Below, in pieces: positions 22,594-29,745 of a DNA stretch of 29,746 nucleotides. The notes under the pieces are model-generated. The model searched no databases. It had not been told where the DNA came from and worked only from the letters and a program-made list of their open reading frames with translations. The DNA comes from CAKUFA01 sp963646285 (GTDB lineage Bacteria > Bacillota > Clostridia > Christensenellales > Aristaeellaceae), in assembly GCA_963646285.1 (NCBI GenBank), contig CAVIWF010000030.1, positions 1 to 29,746 of the forward strand, given 5' to 3'. The translations under genes were made by a program, and so were the position numbers. Position 1 is the first letter of the stretch. Each line of letters begins with the position of its first letter.

Positions 22594-22642
22594 TTCGGGA
22601 CCAAAAGGCCGCGGGTTCGAATCCCGCCACTTCGACGGGAAA
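22594..22642 (+). other. attR, 49-bp direct repeat (tRNA-Pro 3' fragment)
   Basis: Identical to 15226-15274. It is the original 3' half of the chromosomal tRNA-Pro, now separated from its 5' half by the 7.4-kb element; no intact tRNA can be read here. Confidence 0.92.
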
Positions 22643-22678
22643 GCCGGGATGCCCTGTAGGGCGCCCGGCTTGTTTTTT
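22642..22678 (+). terminator. Original tRNA-Pro terminator, displaced by integration
   Basis: AGCCGGG / CCCGGCT encloses an inner GCCC / GGGC helix, followed by TG and six T's. It abuts attR directly, as expected for the native end of the tRNA transcript. Confidence 0.8.
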
Positions 22679-22726
22679 CATACAGTCAGCTTGATTTTTT
22701 CAAGTAAATGCCATAAACCAAGCTCG

Positions 22727-22755
22727 TTGAACCGCCGAGGATTTTATGATAGAAT
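22727..22755 (+). promoter_or_regulatory. Putative promoter of the methyltransferase gene
   Basis: TTGAAC (22727-22732), 17 bp, TAGAAT (22750-22755). Transcription would start near 22762, downstream of the first ATG (22754), which favours the ATG at 22769 and a nearly leaderless message. The 90 bp between the tRNA terminator and the gene hold nothing else recognisable. Confidence 0.45.
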
Positions 22756-22768
22756 GGAAGAGACTCTT

Positions 22769-23851
22769 ATGGAAAGGCGGTTATTGGTCGTGGAATTAAA
22801 CCAACCCATTAACAACTGTTCATCTGCAAAGGACAAGCAAAAATTTACCGATATTGAGCTTTTTGCCGGAGCGGGTGGACTTGCCCTAGGGATTGAAAAA
22901 GCCGGTTTTGAGAATCTTGCTCTCATTGAAATAGACCGAGATGCAGCTGATACGCTAAAAGCAAATCGTCCAAACTGGCATGTGATTTGCGACGATATTG
23001 CCAACATTTCATCGCAAGACCTTCTGCAATATTTCAATTTGCAAGCTGGCGAACTTGATATGTTATCAGGCGGAGCACCCTGTCAAGCCTTTTCCTATGC
23101 AGGTAAGCGATTGGGGCTTGAGGATGCAAGAGGGACTTTGTTCTACCACTACGCTCTGTTCCTGAAAAAACTTCAGCCAAAAACATTTCTATTTGAAAAT
23201 GTTCGCGGTCTTTTAACCCATGATAACGGACGCACCTACAAAACAATCGTTAATGTTTTTTCCGAATGTGGTTACACCATTCAAAAACAGATTTTGAATG
23301 CATGGGATTATGGCAATGCGCAGAAGCGGGAACGTCTGATTACAATCGGCATCCGTAACGATTTAGTTGGAAAGATTTTCATTTGTTTTCCCAAACCGCA
23401 CGAGTACAAGCCCGTTCTGCGGGACGTATTGCAGGATGTGCCCCAAAGTGACGGAACACAGTACTCCGACTACAAGCGTGATATCTTTAATCTTGTTCCT
23501 CCTGGCGGCTATTGGCGAGACATTCCGGAAAACATTGCGAAAGAGTATATGAAAAGTTGCTGGTATATGGAAGGAGGGCGAACCGGCATTCTGCGGCGCA
23601 TGAGCATGGATGAGCCTTCCCTTGCTGTGCTGACTTCTCCTACACAGAAGCAGACAGAACGCTGTCACCCTCTTGAACCACGTCCTTTCACTGTCCGTGA
23701 AAACGCCAGAATCCAGTCTTTCCCTGATGACTGGAAGTTTTGTGGCAGTGTCGGCAGCCAGTACAAACAAGTAGGGAATGCCGTTCCCGTAAATCTTGCG
23801 CTTGATATCGCTATTGAAATACGAAAGGGGCTAGAACGATGTGGGAATTAA
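22769..23851 (+). CDS. Type II DNA (cytosine-5) methyltransferase, likely GGNCC-specific
   Basis: A 360-residue m5C methyltransferase. Motif I is LFAGAGGLALG, motif IV GGAPCQAFSYAGKRLG with the catalytic Cys105, motif VI FLFENVRGLL, motif VIII QKRERLITIG, and motif X GNAVPVNLALDI. Between VIII and IX lies the target recognition region. It protects the host from the endonuclease encoded next, whose family recognises GGNCC, so the same specificity is inferred. Two in-frame ATGs (22754, 22769) are possible; the second is chosen for the promoter position and GGAAGAG before it. Base composition is clearly more AT-rich than the chromosomal genes, a sign of recent transfer. It overlaps the endonuclease gene by 13 bp. 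Confidence 0.93.
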   Translation: MERRLLVVELNQPINNCSSAKDKQKFTDIELFAGAGGLALGIEKAGFENLALIEIDRDAADTLKANRPNWHVICDDIANISSQDLLQYFNLQAGELDMLSGGAPCQAFSYAGKRLGLEDARGTLFYHYALFLKKLQPKTFLFENVRGLLTHDNGRTYKTIVNVFSECGYTIQKQILNAWDYGNAQKRERLITIGIRNDLVGKIFICFPKPHEYKPVLRDVLQDVPQSDGTQYSDYKRDIFNLVPPGGYWRDIPENIAKEYMKSCWYMEGGRTGILRRMSMDEPSLAVLTSPTQKQTERCHPLEPRPFTVRENARIQSFPDDWKFCGSVGSQYKQVGNAVPVNLALDIAIEIRKGLERCGN

Positions 23852-24618
23852 GCTTCATCTCTGAACAGGACTTCAAGCATCACGTTCAAGCAACGATTCA
23901 AAACTACGGTGAAAAACTAGCTCCTTACGACCTGAAGCGATTTAATAGTAACATTGTCGATCCTATTAAGTTGATTTTTGATAAGACAGTCTATCAGTAC
24001 AGCTGGGATGAAATTATCAAGAATGAAATTTTTCGCCAACGTGATAAGGCGAACAACAACGATATCGGCTATTTCCATCAGCGTATTTTTCAGTATATGG
24101 CTGACTGCACTGTTCCTCAGGCTGGATGGGATGTCATTGTAGTACGAAACAGTCGTATTGAAGTTCCTGAATGTGGAAGTGTCAGTCGCATATATGTTGA
24201 GATGAAAAACAAGCACAACACGATGAACTCTGCCTCAAGCGCTAAAACTTACATGAAGATGCAAGGACAGCTACTAAAGGATGATGACTGTGCATGTTTT
24301 TTGGTTGAAGCAATCGCAAAGAAATCGCAAAACATCGCTTGGTCTGTTTCTGTTGATGGAACGAAACAAAAGCATCGTCGAATCCGTCGTGTCAGCATGG
24401 ACGAGTTTTATAAGATTGTCACTGGGCAGGAAGACGCATTCTACAAAATGTGCATGGTTTTGCCCGATGTTATTCAAGAGGTCATTTCAACATCCGGAAG
24501 TATTGTTGTTCCCCATGATACAGTTGTTGATGAGTTGCAGCGAATTGCAGACAAAAAGGGCGGCTCCTTTGCATTAGCTCTTTATATGCTTGGCTTTGAA
24601 AGCTATTTAGGCTTCTAA
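23839..24618 (+). CDS. Eco47II-family type II restriction endonuclease (expected GGNCC)
   Basis: A 259-residue endonuclease. The opening WELSFISEQDFKHHVQATIQ, the block FNSNIVDPIKLIFDKTVY and GYFHQRIFQYM match the Eco47II/Sau96I family (PF09553 as I recall it), which cuts GGNCC. A likely PD-(D/E)xK core is GWDVIVV ... IYVEMKNKHN (Asp ... Glu-Met-Lys at about residues 95-120). The start at 23839 overlaps the end of the methyltransferase gene by 13 bp in another frame, so the pair is translationally linked, with modification made first. No controller (C) protein gene is present. Composition is AT-rich like the methyltransferase gene. The 190 bp after it contain no supportable gene, only a terminator. 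Confidence 0.87.
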   Translation: MWELSFISEQDFKHHVQATIQNYGEKLAPYDLKRFNSNIVDPIKLIFDKTVYQYSWDEIIKNEIFRQRDKANNNDIGYFHQRIFQYMADCTVPQAGWDVIVVRNSRIEVPECGSVSRIYVEMKNKHNTMNSASSAKTYMKMQGQLLKDDDCACFLVEAIAKKSQNIAWSVSVDGTKQKHRRIRRVSMDEFYKIVTGQEDAFYKMCMVLPDVIQEVISTSGSIVVPHDTVVDELQRIADKKGGSFALALYMLGFESYLGF

Positions 24619-24751
24619 ACTTCAACAGGTTGTCATCATGATGTTGTTGTTCCCGCCCCATGAACATGTGGTGGCAATTAGCCCGTCCCATTCCTGCCAA
24701 GTACATTCGGAAGGTCCAGCAGGTCATGGGGTGAATCCATCCCACAAAAAC

Positions 24752-24786
24752 ACCAGCCCTTGCAATAACGAACTGCAAAGGCTGGT
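24752..24786. terminator. Bidirectional terminator between endonuclease and ABC operon
   Basis: ACCAGCC-C-TTGCA pairs with TGCAA-A-GGCTGGT around a 9-nt loop (12 pairs, one mismatch), with CACAAAAAC on the left and ATTTTTC on the right. It lies between convergent units. Confidence 0.85.
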
Positions 24787-24806
24787 ATTTTTCATTTTCT
24801 GTTCAA

Positions 24807-26198
24807 TTACTTCATCGCCGCCTTGGACATGCCGGTCATGATGTACTTTTGCAGCACAAGGAAGAGGAACACAATGGGGATAATGGCCATGACAGCGCCG
24901 GCCATGATTTCATTGTAGTTGGATACTTCCTGCCCGGCGAAGGTGTTCTTCAGCTGCTGCACGCCCACGGCAATGGTGCGGCTGGCCTCGGTTTTCGTGA
25001 CCATCTTGGGCCAGAAGTAGCTGTTCCAGCCATCGATGAAGGAAATGATGCTGACGGTGATCAGCGTAGGCTTACACATGGGACACAGCACATGAACAAT
25101 GGTGCCGATACGCCCCATGCCGTCAATCTTGCCGGCTTCGATGTAGCTGTTATCCACCGCCATGAAGTTCTGCCGCAGCATGAAGATGAAGTAGGCACTG
25201 ACCAGGTTAGGCAGAATCACACCCATCCAGGTATCAATGGAGTTCAGCCGGGAAATCAGCACATAGATGGGCACAAAGGTAACCTGAATGGGCACCATCA
25301 GCGCCCCCAGCACCAGCATGAACATAACGTTCCGCCCCTTGAATTCTCCCTTGGAAAATCCATAGGCTGCCAGAATGCCCATGACCAGCTGCCCCAGCAT
25401 GATGAAGAAGGTGGTCACCAAGGTATTCAGCAGGTAGCGGAAGAAGGGGGCACGGTTCAGCACGTTGGGATAGTTTTCCCACACAAAATTAGCAGGCCAC
25501 AGGGTGGGCACGGTTTGCAGCAGCTCTGTGCTGGTCTTGAAGGAGGAAATAATCATCCAATAAATGGGAAACAGCATGACCAGGGTGATCAGCACGGCGG
25601 CGGCGTACTGTCCGGCCTTGCGATACACCTTGTGGGACAGGCGAAGGCTGTCATCTGCCCGGACAATGGGGGAAATGAACGCCATGTACAGGATGGCAAT
25701 CACTGCCATGCCCAGAAAAACCAGTGCTGCCACGCCAAAGGCGGCATAGCTGCCGGAGAGCATGTTCAGATCCTGCTTGAAATTGTATTCCACAAAGTCC
25801 GGCAGTTTCCGTGCTTCTTCCAGGGTAGCGGGCACTTCCCCGTCCCCTGCGGCAAGGACTGCATGGTGATGGAGCGTTGCTTGATAACTGGTTGCGCCCA
25901 CGCCCCACAGAATCCCCAGCACCAGAGCGAGCACCAGCATGGCAATCACAATGTCAAAGAAACCGCTTTGCCGCATGGCCAGCAGGGTGCCTCGAGGGGC
26001 TTTGCCCTGACGGATCGCCTGCACGCCGTCCCGCCACATCAGGGGTGCGGCAAACAGAATCAGGGTGCATCCCCCTGCCCCCAGAGCAACGGTCAGCGCC
26101 TTGGCTGCCCCCAAGGGGAAGGAAACGAATGCCCCCAGCAGGAGGACAGCCCCCAGCAGCACCATGGTAATACCGATTTTTTTCCTTGTGCTAATCAC
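24807..26198 (-). CDS. ABC sugar transporter permease, MalG-like, with N-terminal extension
   Basis: A 463-residue inner-membrane permease of the CUT1 family; usual MalG-type subunits have about 270-300 residues. The core occupies residues about 195-463 and has the EAA loop that docks the ATPase (YIEAGKIDGMGRIGTIVHVL) and the typical ending (QKYIMTGMSKAAMK). The first 190 residues are extra: helices at about 9-28, 34-52, 82-101 and 151-174, with an outside loop (about 102-148) holding a His-rich TLHHHAVL. The start is GTG at 26198 after AAAGGAGG, 18 bp downstream of the partner permease. Third gene of the operon; no ATPase is encoded, as is common where a shared MsmX-type ATPase is used. Confidence 0.9.
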   Translation of the reverse strand: MISTRKKIGITMVLLGAVLLLGAFVSFPLGAAKALTVALGAGGCTLILFAAPLMWRDGVQAIRQGKAPRGTLLAMRQSGFFDIVIAMLVLALVLGILWGVGATSYQATLHHHAVLAAGDGEVPATLEEARKLPDFVEYNFKQDLNMLSGSYAAFGVAALVFLGMAVIAILYMAFISPIVRADDSLRLSHKVYRKAGQYAAAVLITLVMLFPIYWMIISSFKTSTELLQTVPTLWPANFVWENYPNVLNRAPFFRYLLNTLVTTFFIMLGQLVMGILAAYGFSKGEFKGRNVMFMLVLGALMVPIQVTFVPIYVLISRLNSIDTWMGVILPNLVSAYFIFMLRQNFMAVDNSYIEAGKIDGMGRIGTIVHVLCPMCKPTLITVSIISFIDGWNSYFWPKMVTKTEASRTIAVGVQQLKNTFAGQEVSNYNEIMAGAVMAIIPIVFLFLVLQKYIMTGMSKAAMK

Positions 26199-26216
26199 AG
26201 GCCACGCCTCCTTTCT

Positions 26217-27932
26217 TTACGCATCATAGTTCACATTCCGGTTGGAAACCTTCATGGTAGCCGCCGTGCATACCAGCAGAATCAGGAAGAAGATGACGGA
26301 CACGGCTGCGCCCCGGGCAGTGCGGAAGTCGGAGAAGGTCAGGTTGTAAATCCACTCCACCATGACGTTGGTGGCCGTACCGGGACCGCCCCCTGTCATC
26401 ACGTCCACGCTCTGGAAGACCTTCATGCTGGCGATGAAGGTGGTCACAAACAGGAACAGGGTGGTAGGTGCCAGCAGGGGCAGGGTGATGAAACGGAACT
26501 GCTGCGCCCCGTCTGCGCCGTCAATGGCGGCCGCCTCGTAATAGTCCTGAGGAATACCCTTCATGGCGGAAAGGTAAATCATCATGGCATAACCCACCAC
26601 ACGCCAGGCTGTTAGAATCAGCACGCCGGCCAGGGCGGTGGAAGCGTCAATCAGCCAGTGAGGGCCGGCAATGCCGAAGCGGGACAGCACATAGTTCAGG
26701 ATGCCTTCCACCTGATTGGCGCCGCTGGCTGCCGGGCTGTAAAGGATCCACATAAACACCACAGCGCTGGTGGAAACTGCAATGTACTTGGGCATGAACA
26801 CAATGGAGCGCATCACATTGAAGCCCTTGGACATGTGGTTAAACAGGAGCGCCAGCAGCACGCCCCCCACCAGAGTAATCATCACTTCCCAGAAGGTGTA
26901 GGTGGCGGTGATCCGCAGGGATTCCCAGAAATACCGGGCGCCGGACTGATTGAACAGCCAGTTGTAATTGCCAAAGCCGATGAAGGTCTGCTTGCCGGTG
27001 GTCAGGATGCCCATATCCGTAAAGGAAATCCGCACCAGGTCAATCACCGGATAATACACGAACAGCAGGAAGAAGATCAGCGCCGGTTCCACGCAGAACA
27101 AGTCCTTCATCCGCTCCATGGGCTGCAGGCGGAGCATGATGCCATTGAAGAGCAGCACCAGCCCCAGCAGCAGGATGATGATGGCGTAGTTCATGATGTA
27201 GCTGAGCACCGCCACAGGAATGGTGCCGCAGCTGGTCAGGTAATAGGTACCGGCGGCAGGAATTTCATAGGTCAGAGGCGTCAGGGCTCCTTCCACGTGA
27301 CCGGCGGCAGGAGCAGAAGCAGAAGCCACCGCCTCGCCGTTTTTTCCTGAATAGAGCACCAGATTCCGTGCTTCATTCGCCAGGGAAGAAACGGCGTACA
27401 CCGTCAGGGTAACAGGTCCTTCCACCGTCAGTTTCAGGCTGCGGTACTTGCTGGAGCCTGCACCACGGATCTTCACACTCCTGGTGGCCTGGGTGCCATT
27501 GTCCAGCGAAACGGGGGCTTCCTCCTCAATCACCAGATTCATATAATCCTTGGTGCCGGTGAATTGGAGTCCCTCCCCTTTCAGGGCTTTCTTGCTTTCC
27601 CCCACATCAAAATCTTCGGCGGTAATGGTGCCGCTCTCCGTATCGGAAGTGTAGGAAGCTGCAAAGATGTGCACACCGCTGTCTTCCCCGTTCAGGTCAA
27701 AGCAGCCGGAAACGGAAGACCCGGTATCCGAGGCCACGTCCCGGGCAATATACACCTGCTCCGCCAGGTCGGCAAAGGCGGGCAGCTGCAAATCCCCTGC
27801 CAGATAACCGACCACGCCGATGAGCATAATCAGCGTGCCCAGCAGGATCATCACAACGCCCACTCGCTTTTGTCCGGGGGTAATCAATCGTTTTTCCCTG
27901 AAAGATAAATCGATATTCTTGGCCTGTGCCAT
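26217..27932 (-). CDS. ABC sugar transporter permease, MalF-like, with beta-sandwich ectodomain
   Basis: A 571-residue permease; usual MalF-type subunits of Firmicutes have about 290-310. Residues 24-46 are membrane helix 1. Residues about 47-242 lie outside and contain no membrane segment. Their second half (about 150-246) reads RSVKIRGAGSSKYRSLKLTV, then GPVTLTVYAVSS, ARNLVLYSGKNGE and IPAAGTYYLTSCGTI. This pattern is that of beta-sandwich accessory modules of secreted pectate lyases and similar enzymes. A second helix (about 247-267) leads into the CUT1 core, with EPALIFFLLFVYYPVIDLVR and the EAA loop YYEAAAIDGADGAQQFRFIT. It starts at ATG 27932. It pairs with the MalG-like protein downstream to form the channel. 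Fusion of a sugar-binding-like module to the permease itself is unusual. Confidence 0.9.
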   Translation of the reverse strand: MAQAKNIDLSFREKRLITPGQKRVGVVMILLGTLIMLIGVVGYLAGDLQLPAFADLAEQVYIARDVASDTGSSVSGCFDLNGEDSGVHIFAASYTSDTESGTITAEDFDVGESKKALKGEGLQFTGTKDYMNLVIEEEAPVSLDNGTQATRSVKIRGAGSSKYRSLKLTVEGPVTLTVYAVSSLANEARNLVLYSGKNGEAVASASAPAAGHVEGALTPLTYEIPAAGTYYLTSCGTIPVAVLSYIMNYAIIILLLGLVLLFNGIMLRLQPMERMKDLFCVEPALIFFLLFVYYPVIDLVRISFTDMGILTTGKQTFIGFGNYNWLFNQSGARYFWESLRITATYTFWEVMITLVGGVLLALLFNHMSKGFNVMRSIVFMPKYIAVSTSAVVFMWILYSPAASGANQVEGILNYVLSRFGIAGPHWLIDASTALAGVLILTAWRVVGYAMMIYLSAMKGIPQDYYEAAAIDGADGAQQFRFITLPLLAPTTLFLFVTTFIASMKVFQSVDVMTGGGPGTATNVMVEWIYNLTFSDFRTARGAAVSVIFFLILLVCTAATMKVSNRNVNYDA

Positions 27933-27982
27933 CCGTGCTCACCCTCATTGCGTATCAATTTACGTATCGATAAACGGGAAAA

Positions 27983-28014
27983 CCGGGGCGGAGGATGTTG
28001 TCACTCCACCCCGG
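27983..28014 (-). terminator. Hairpin between binding-protein and permease genes (attenuating terminator)
   Basis: On the leftward transcript CCGGGGTGGA pairs with TCCGCCCCGG (10 bp, one U-G pair, 12-nt loop), followed by TTTTCCCG. The wobble pair exists only in leftward RNA. Partial termination or 3'-end protection would give more binding protein than permease, as in other importer operons. Confidence 0.65.
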
Positions 28015-28036
28015 CGCAAGGTTCATCAGAATTGGC

Positions 28037-29341
28037 TTATTGGTCGTTCAGATTCTCCTGAATTTCCGTAGCCAAGGTGTCCAAGGTTTCCTGAATGGGT
28101 GCGTTGTCGTTGAAGATGGTCGCCAGAGCGTCACGCCACAGGTTGGCGCAGGCGTCATAGGCGGGGTTGGAATTCCGGGGGTTGATCCACTTGGACATGG
28201 CAACGATGTCCTTCATGGCAGGCTTGCGCTCCAGATAGTCGGCATATTCCGGCATTTCCTGCACGGAAGCACGGGTGGGGAAGTAGCCGGTCTTATCTGC
28301 CCAGTACAGGTTGATTTCCGGACTGGTGATGAACATCAGGAACTGCCATGCAGCGTTCTTTTCCGCCTGAGAAGCAGCGGCAGGAATCAGGATGGCAGAA
28401 CCGCCCACTTCGCTCTTGAAGGTTTCGCCGTCGTTGCCGCCGGGCAGCCAAGCCATGCCCACTTCGAAGGCATTCTCGCTGGCAGCCACGTTGGTCACAT
28501 AGGTATCATACAGGGAAGAAGTGTGGAGCACGCTGAAGGCGCCGCCGTCCCAGAACAGCTGCCGCATGTTGCTGCTGGCACCCTGACCATAGGCATAGTA
28601 GGCGTAGCCCTTGTCAATCCATTCCTTGATCTTGGCGGTGATTTCCACGCTCTTGGCGCTGTTGATGTCGGTGGTGCCGTCTTCGCACACGGTTTCAACG
28701 CCGTTGTTCTTGTAGAACATTTCAAAGTACCAGTAATCCCAGCCGGGGATCACGGTGCCGTACCGCTTGGTGGTGCCATCCTCGTTGAAGATGGTGGCCT
28801 TCTCCAGGAAAGCGTCCATTTCATCCAGGGTGGTGGGGATGGTAATGCCTTCTGCCTCTGCAGCGGTCTTGTTGTAATACATGACCTGGGTGGAGATCAG
28901 GTAAGGCAGGGCGATCTGCTCATCGTCATAGCTGGTGGAAGCGATCAGACCTTCGCCGAAGTCTGCCACATCATAATCATAGGCTTCGATGTAGGGATCC
29001 AGCACTTCGCACAGGCCATCCTTGCCATAGCTGAAGGGATAGGAGGTGTTGCAGGTTACCACGGCAGGCACAGTGCCTTCACCGGCGGTTGCCGCAGCGA
29101 TAAACTGGGTATTGATTTCCGTGTAGCTGCCAATGTACACGGGATTCACGGTAATGCCCATGCCGTTTTCGCTGTTGAACTTATCCACCATGTAGTTGAT
29201 GTACTCGTTGTACTGATCTTCATGAGCATGCCACCAGGTAATGGTGATGGGCTCCGTCACATCGTACTCCGTTGCTGCGCTGGCGCTGATCATGGGCAGC
29301 AGCATCATGACCGCCAACAGGAATGACAGGAACTTCTTCAT
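28037..29341 (-). CDS. Extracellular solute-binding protein, family 1 (carbohydrate)
   Basis: A 434-residue binding protein of the UgpB/MalE group. Residues 1-23 form a signal peptide (MKKFLSFLLAVMMLLPMISA, then SAATEY) that ends in an AxA site. No lipobox cysteine is present, which is unusual for a Gram-positive binding protein. Family features are ITITWWHAHEDQYNEYINYM, ALPYLISTQVMYYNKTAAEA, FEVGMAWLPGGND and AAWQFLMFITSPE. Aromatic residues (WDYWYFEMFY) suit sugar stacking. It is the first gene of the leftward operon with both permeases. The ATG at 29341 follows AAAAGGAGGAG. The ligand is probably an oligosaccharide; glycerol-phosphate cannot be excluded. Confidence 0.92.
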   Translation of the reverse strand: MKKFLSFLLAVMMLLPMISASAATEYDVTEPITITWWHAHEDQYNEYINYMVDKFNSENGMGITVNPVYIGSYTEINTQFIAAATAGEGTVPAVVTCNTSYPFSYGKDGLCEVLDPYIEAYDYDVADFGEGLIASTSYDDEQIALPYLISTQVMYYNKTAAEAEGITIPTTLDEMDAFLEKATIFNEDGTTKRYGTVIPGWDYWYFEMFYKNNGVETVCEDGTTDINSAKSVEITAKIKEWIDKGYAYYAYGQGASSNMRQLFWDGGAFSVLHTSSLYDTYVTNVAASENAFEVGMAWLPGGNDGETFKSEVGGSAILIPAAASQAEKNAAWQFLMFITSPEINLYWADKTGYFPTRASVQEMPEYADYLERKPAMKDIVAMSKWINPRNSNPAYDACANLWRDALATIFNDNAPIQETLDTLATEIQENLNDQ

Positions 29342-29472
29342 AGATGGGTCTCCTCCTTTTCGTTTGGTAACGTACTGTATGCAAACGCCGCAGCGCTGCC
29401 ACCGAGACCGTCTCCCATCCCCAGTTTACACAAGGAATGAAAAATGTAGCGACACAAGAATGTAAAATTCAT
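29338..29472 (-). CDS. Possible 44-codon leader ORF overlapping the binding-protein start
   Basis: Inside the about 175-nt leader a frame starts at ATG 29472, 8 nt after AGGAG, and runs 44 codons (MNFTFLCRYIFHSLCKLGMG at the start). Its TGA overlaps the ATG of the binding protein (ATGA). The ribosome site and the coupling overlap are what one expects for translational coupling. No homology is recognised and a stop-free run of 44 codons can occur by chance, so this is tentative. Confidence 0.3.
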   Translation of the reverse strand: MNFTFLCRYIFHSLCKLGMGDGLGGSAAAFAYSTLPNEKEETHL

Positions 29473-29523
29473 GGAAAATCTCCTGCAAAGCAGCTTGCAG
29501 AAGAATGTCCTTTTCTGTAATAT

Positions 29524-29552
29524 ATTTTAGCAAAAAATACATGAATGTTCAA
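29524..29552 (-). promoter_or_regulatory. Promoter of the ABC importer operon
   Basis: Read leftward: TTGAAC (29552-29547), 17 bp, TAAAAT (29529-29524), with extended -10 TG. The start would be near 29517. The leader holds a hairpin CTGCAA / TTGCAG at about 29482-29500, just before the possible leader ORF. Confidence 0.65.
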
Positions 29553-29692
29553 GATGACAGGAGCTAAAAGCGAAAATATTTATTGATAATTGCATAACAA
29601 TCAAAAATCAGTGTCTTCGCTTGTGAAAAATTATGAATCTTCTCTTTGCTCAAGGTAAAAAGCCAGGGCGCCGGCGAAAGCGCCGACGCCCC

Positions 29693-29745
29693 CAGACCAT
29701 CAACAAACCCTGGGTGGCGTTGGAGGGCTCGCAAGCCCTTCAACT
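29693..29745 (-). repeat. Right copy of 53-bp interspersed repeat
   Basis: Inverted relative to 35-87; the five-base block in the middle (CCTCCAAC versus CCGTGGGC region) and two other positions differ. The AGGGCTTGCGAGCCCT hairpin is perfect here. Next to it, 29663-29688 forms a GC-rich hairpin (GGCGCCGGCG / CGCCGACGCC type) that the left copy lacks. 29553-29660 is AT-rich and shows no gene. Confidence 0.75.

Larger units (their letters stand above)
15226..22642 (+). mobile_element. Decayed prophage/integrative element in tRNA-Pro (about 7.4 kb)
   Basis: Perfect 49-bp repeats bound it. Contents in order: truncated integrase, hicAB, RHH regulator, one small unknown gene, tape measure gene, truncated distal tail gene, holin fragment, an AT-rich non-coding end with TGTGACAG repeats. 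Missing are excisionase, repressor, replication, terminase, portal, capsid, baseplate and lysin genes. At least two large deletions are implied: one from int to the hic region, one from the tail gene to the holin. Without a full integrase it should not excise by itself. Confidence 0.88.

Noticed and set aside
15226..24618. Restriction-modification genes considered cargo of the tRNA-Pro element
   Set aside because: They lie outside attR and no third copy of the 49-bp repeat was found to their right, so they are not between att sites.
24619..24751. Possible transposase or short-gene remnant after the endonuclease gene (a 24-codon stretch from 24661)
   Set aside because: Too short and with no recognisable motif or ribosome site; only the terminator at its end can be supported.
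24849..26615. 588-codon rightward frame across both permease genes
   Set aside because: His/Gly/Gln-rich shadow; the leftward strand encodes two well-formed permeases with ribosome sites.
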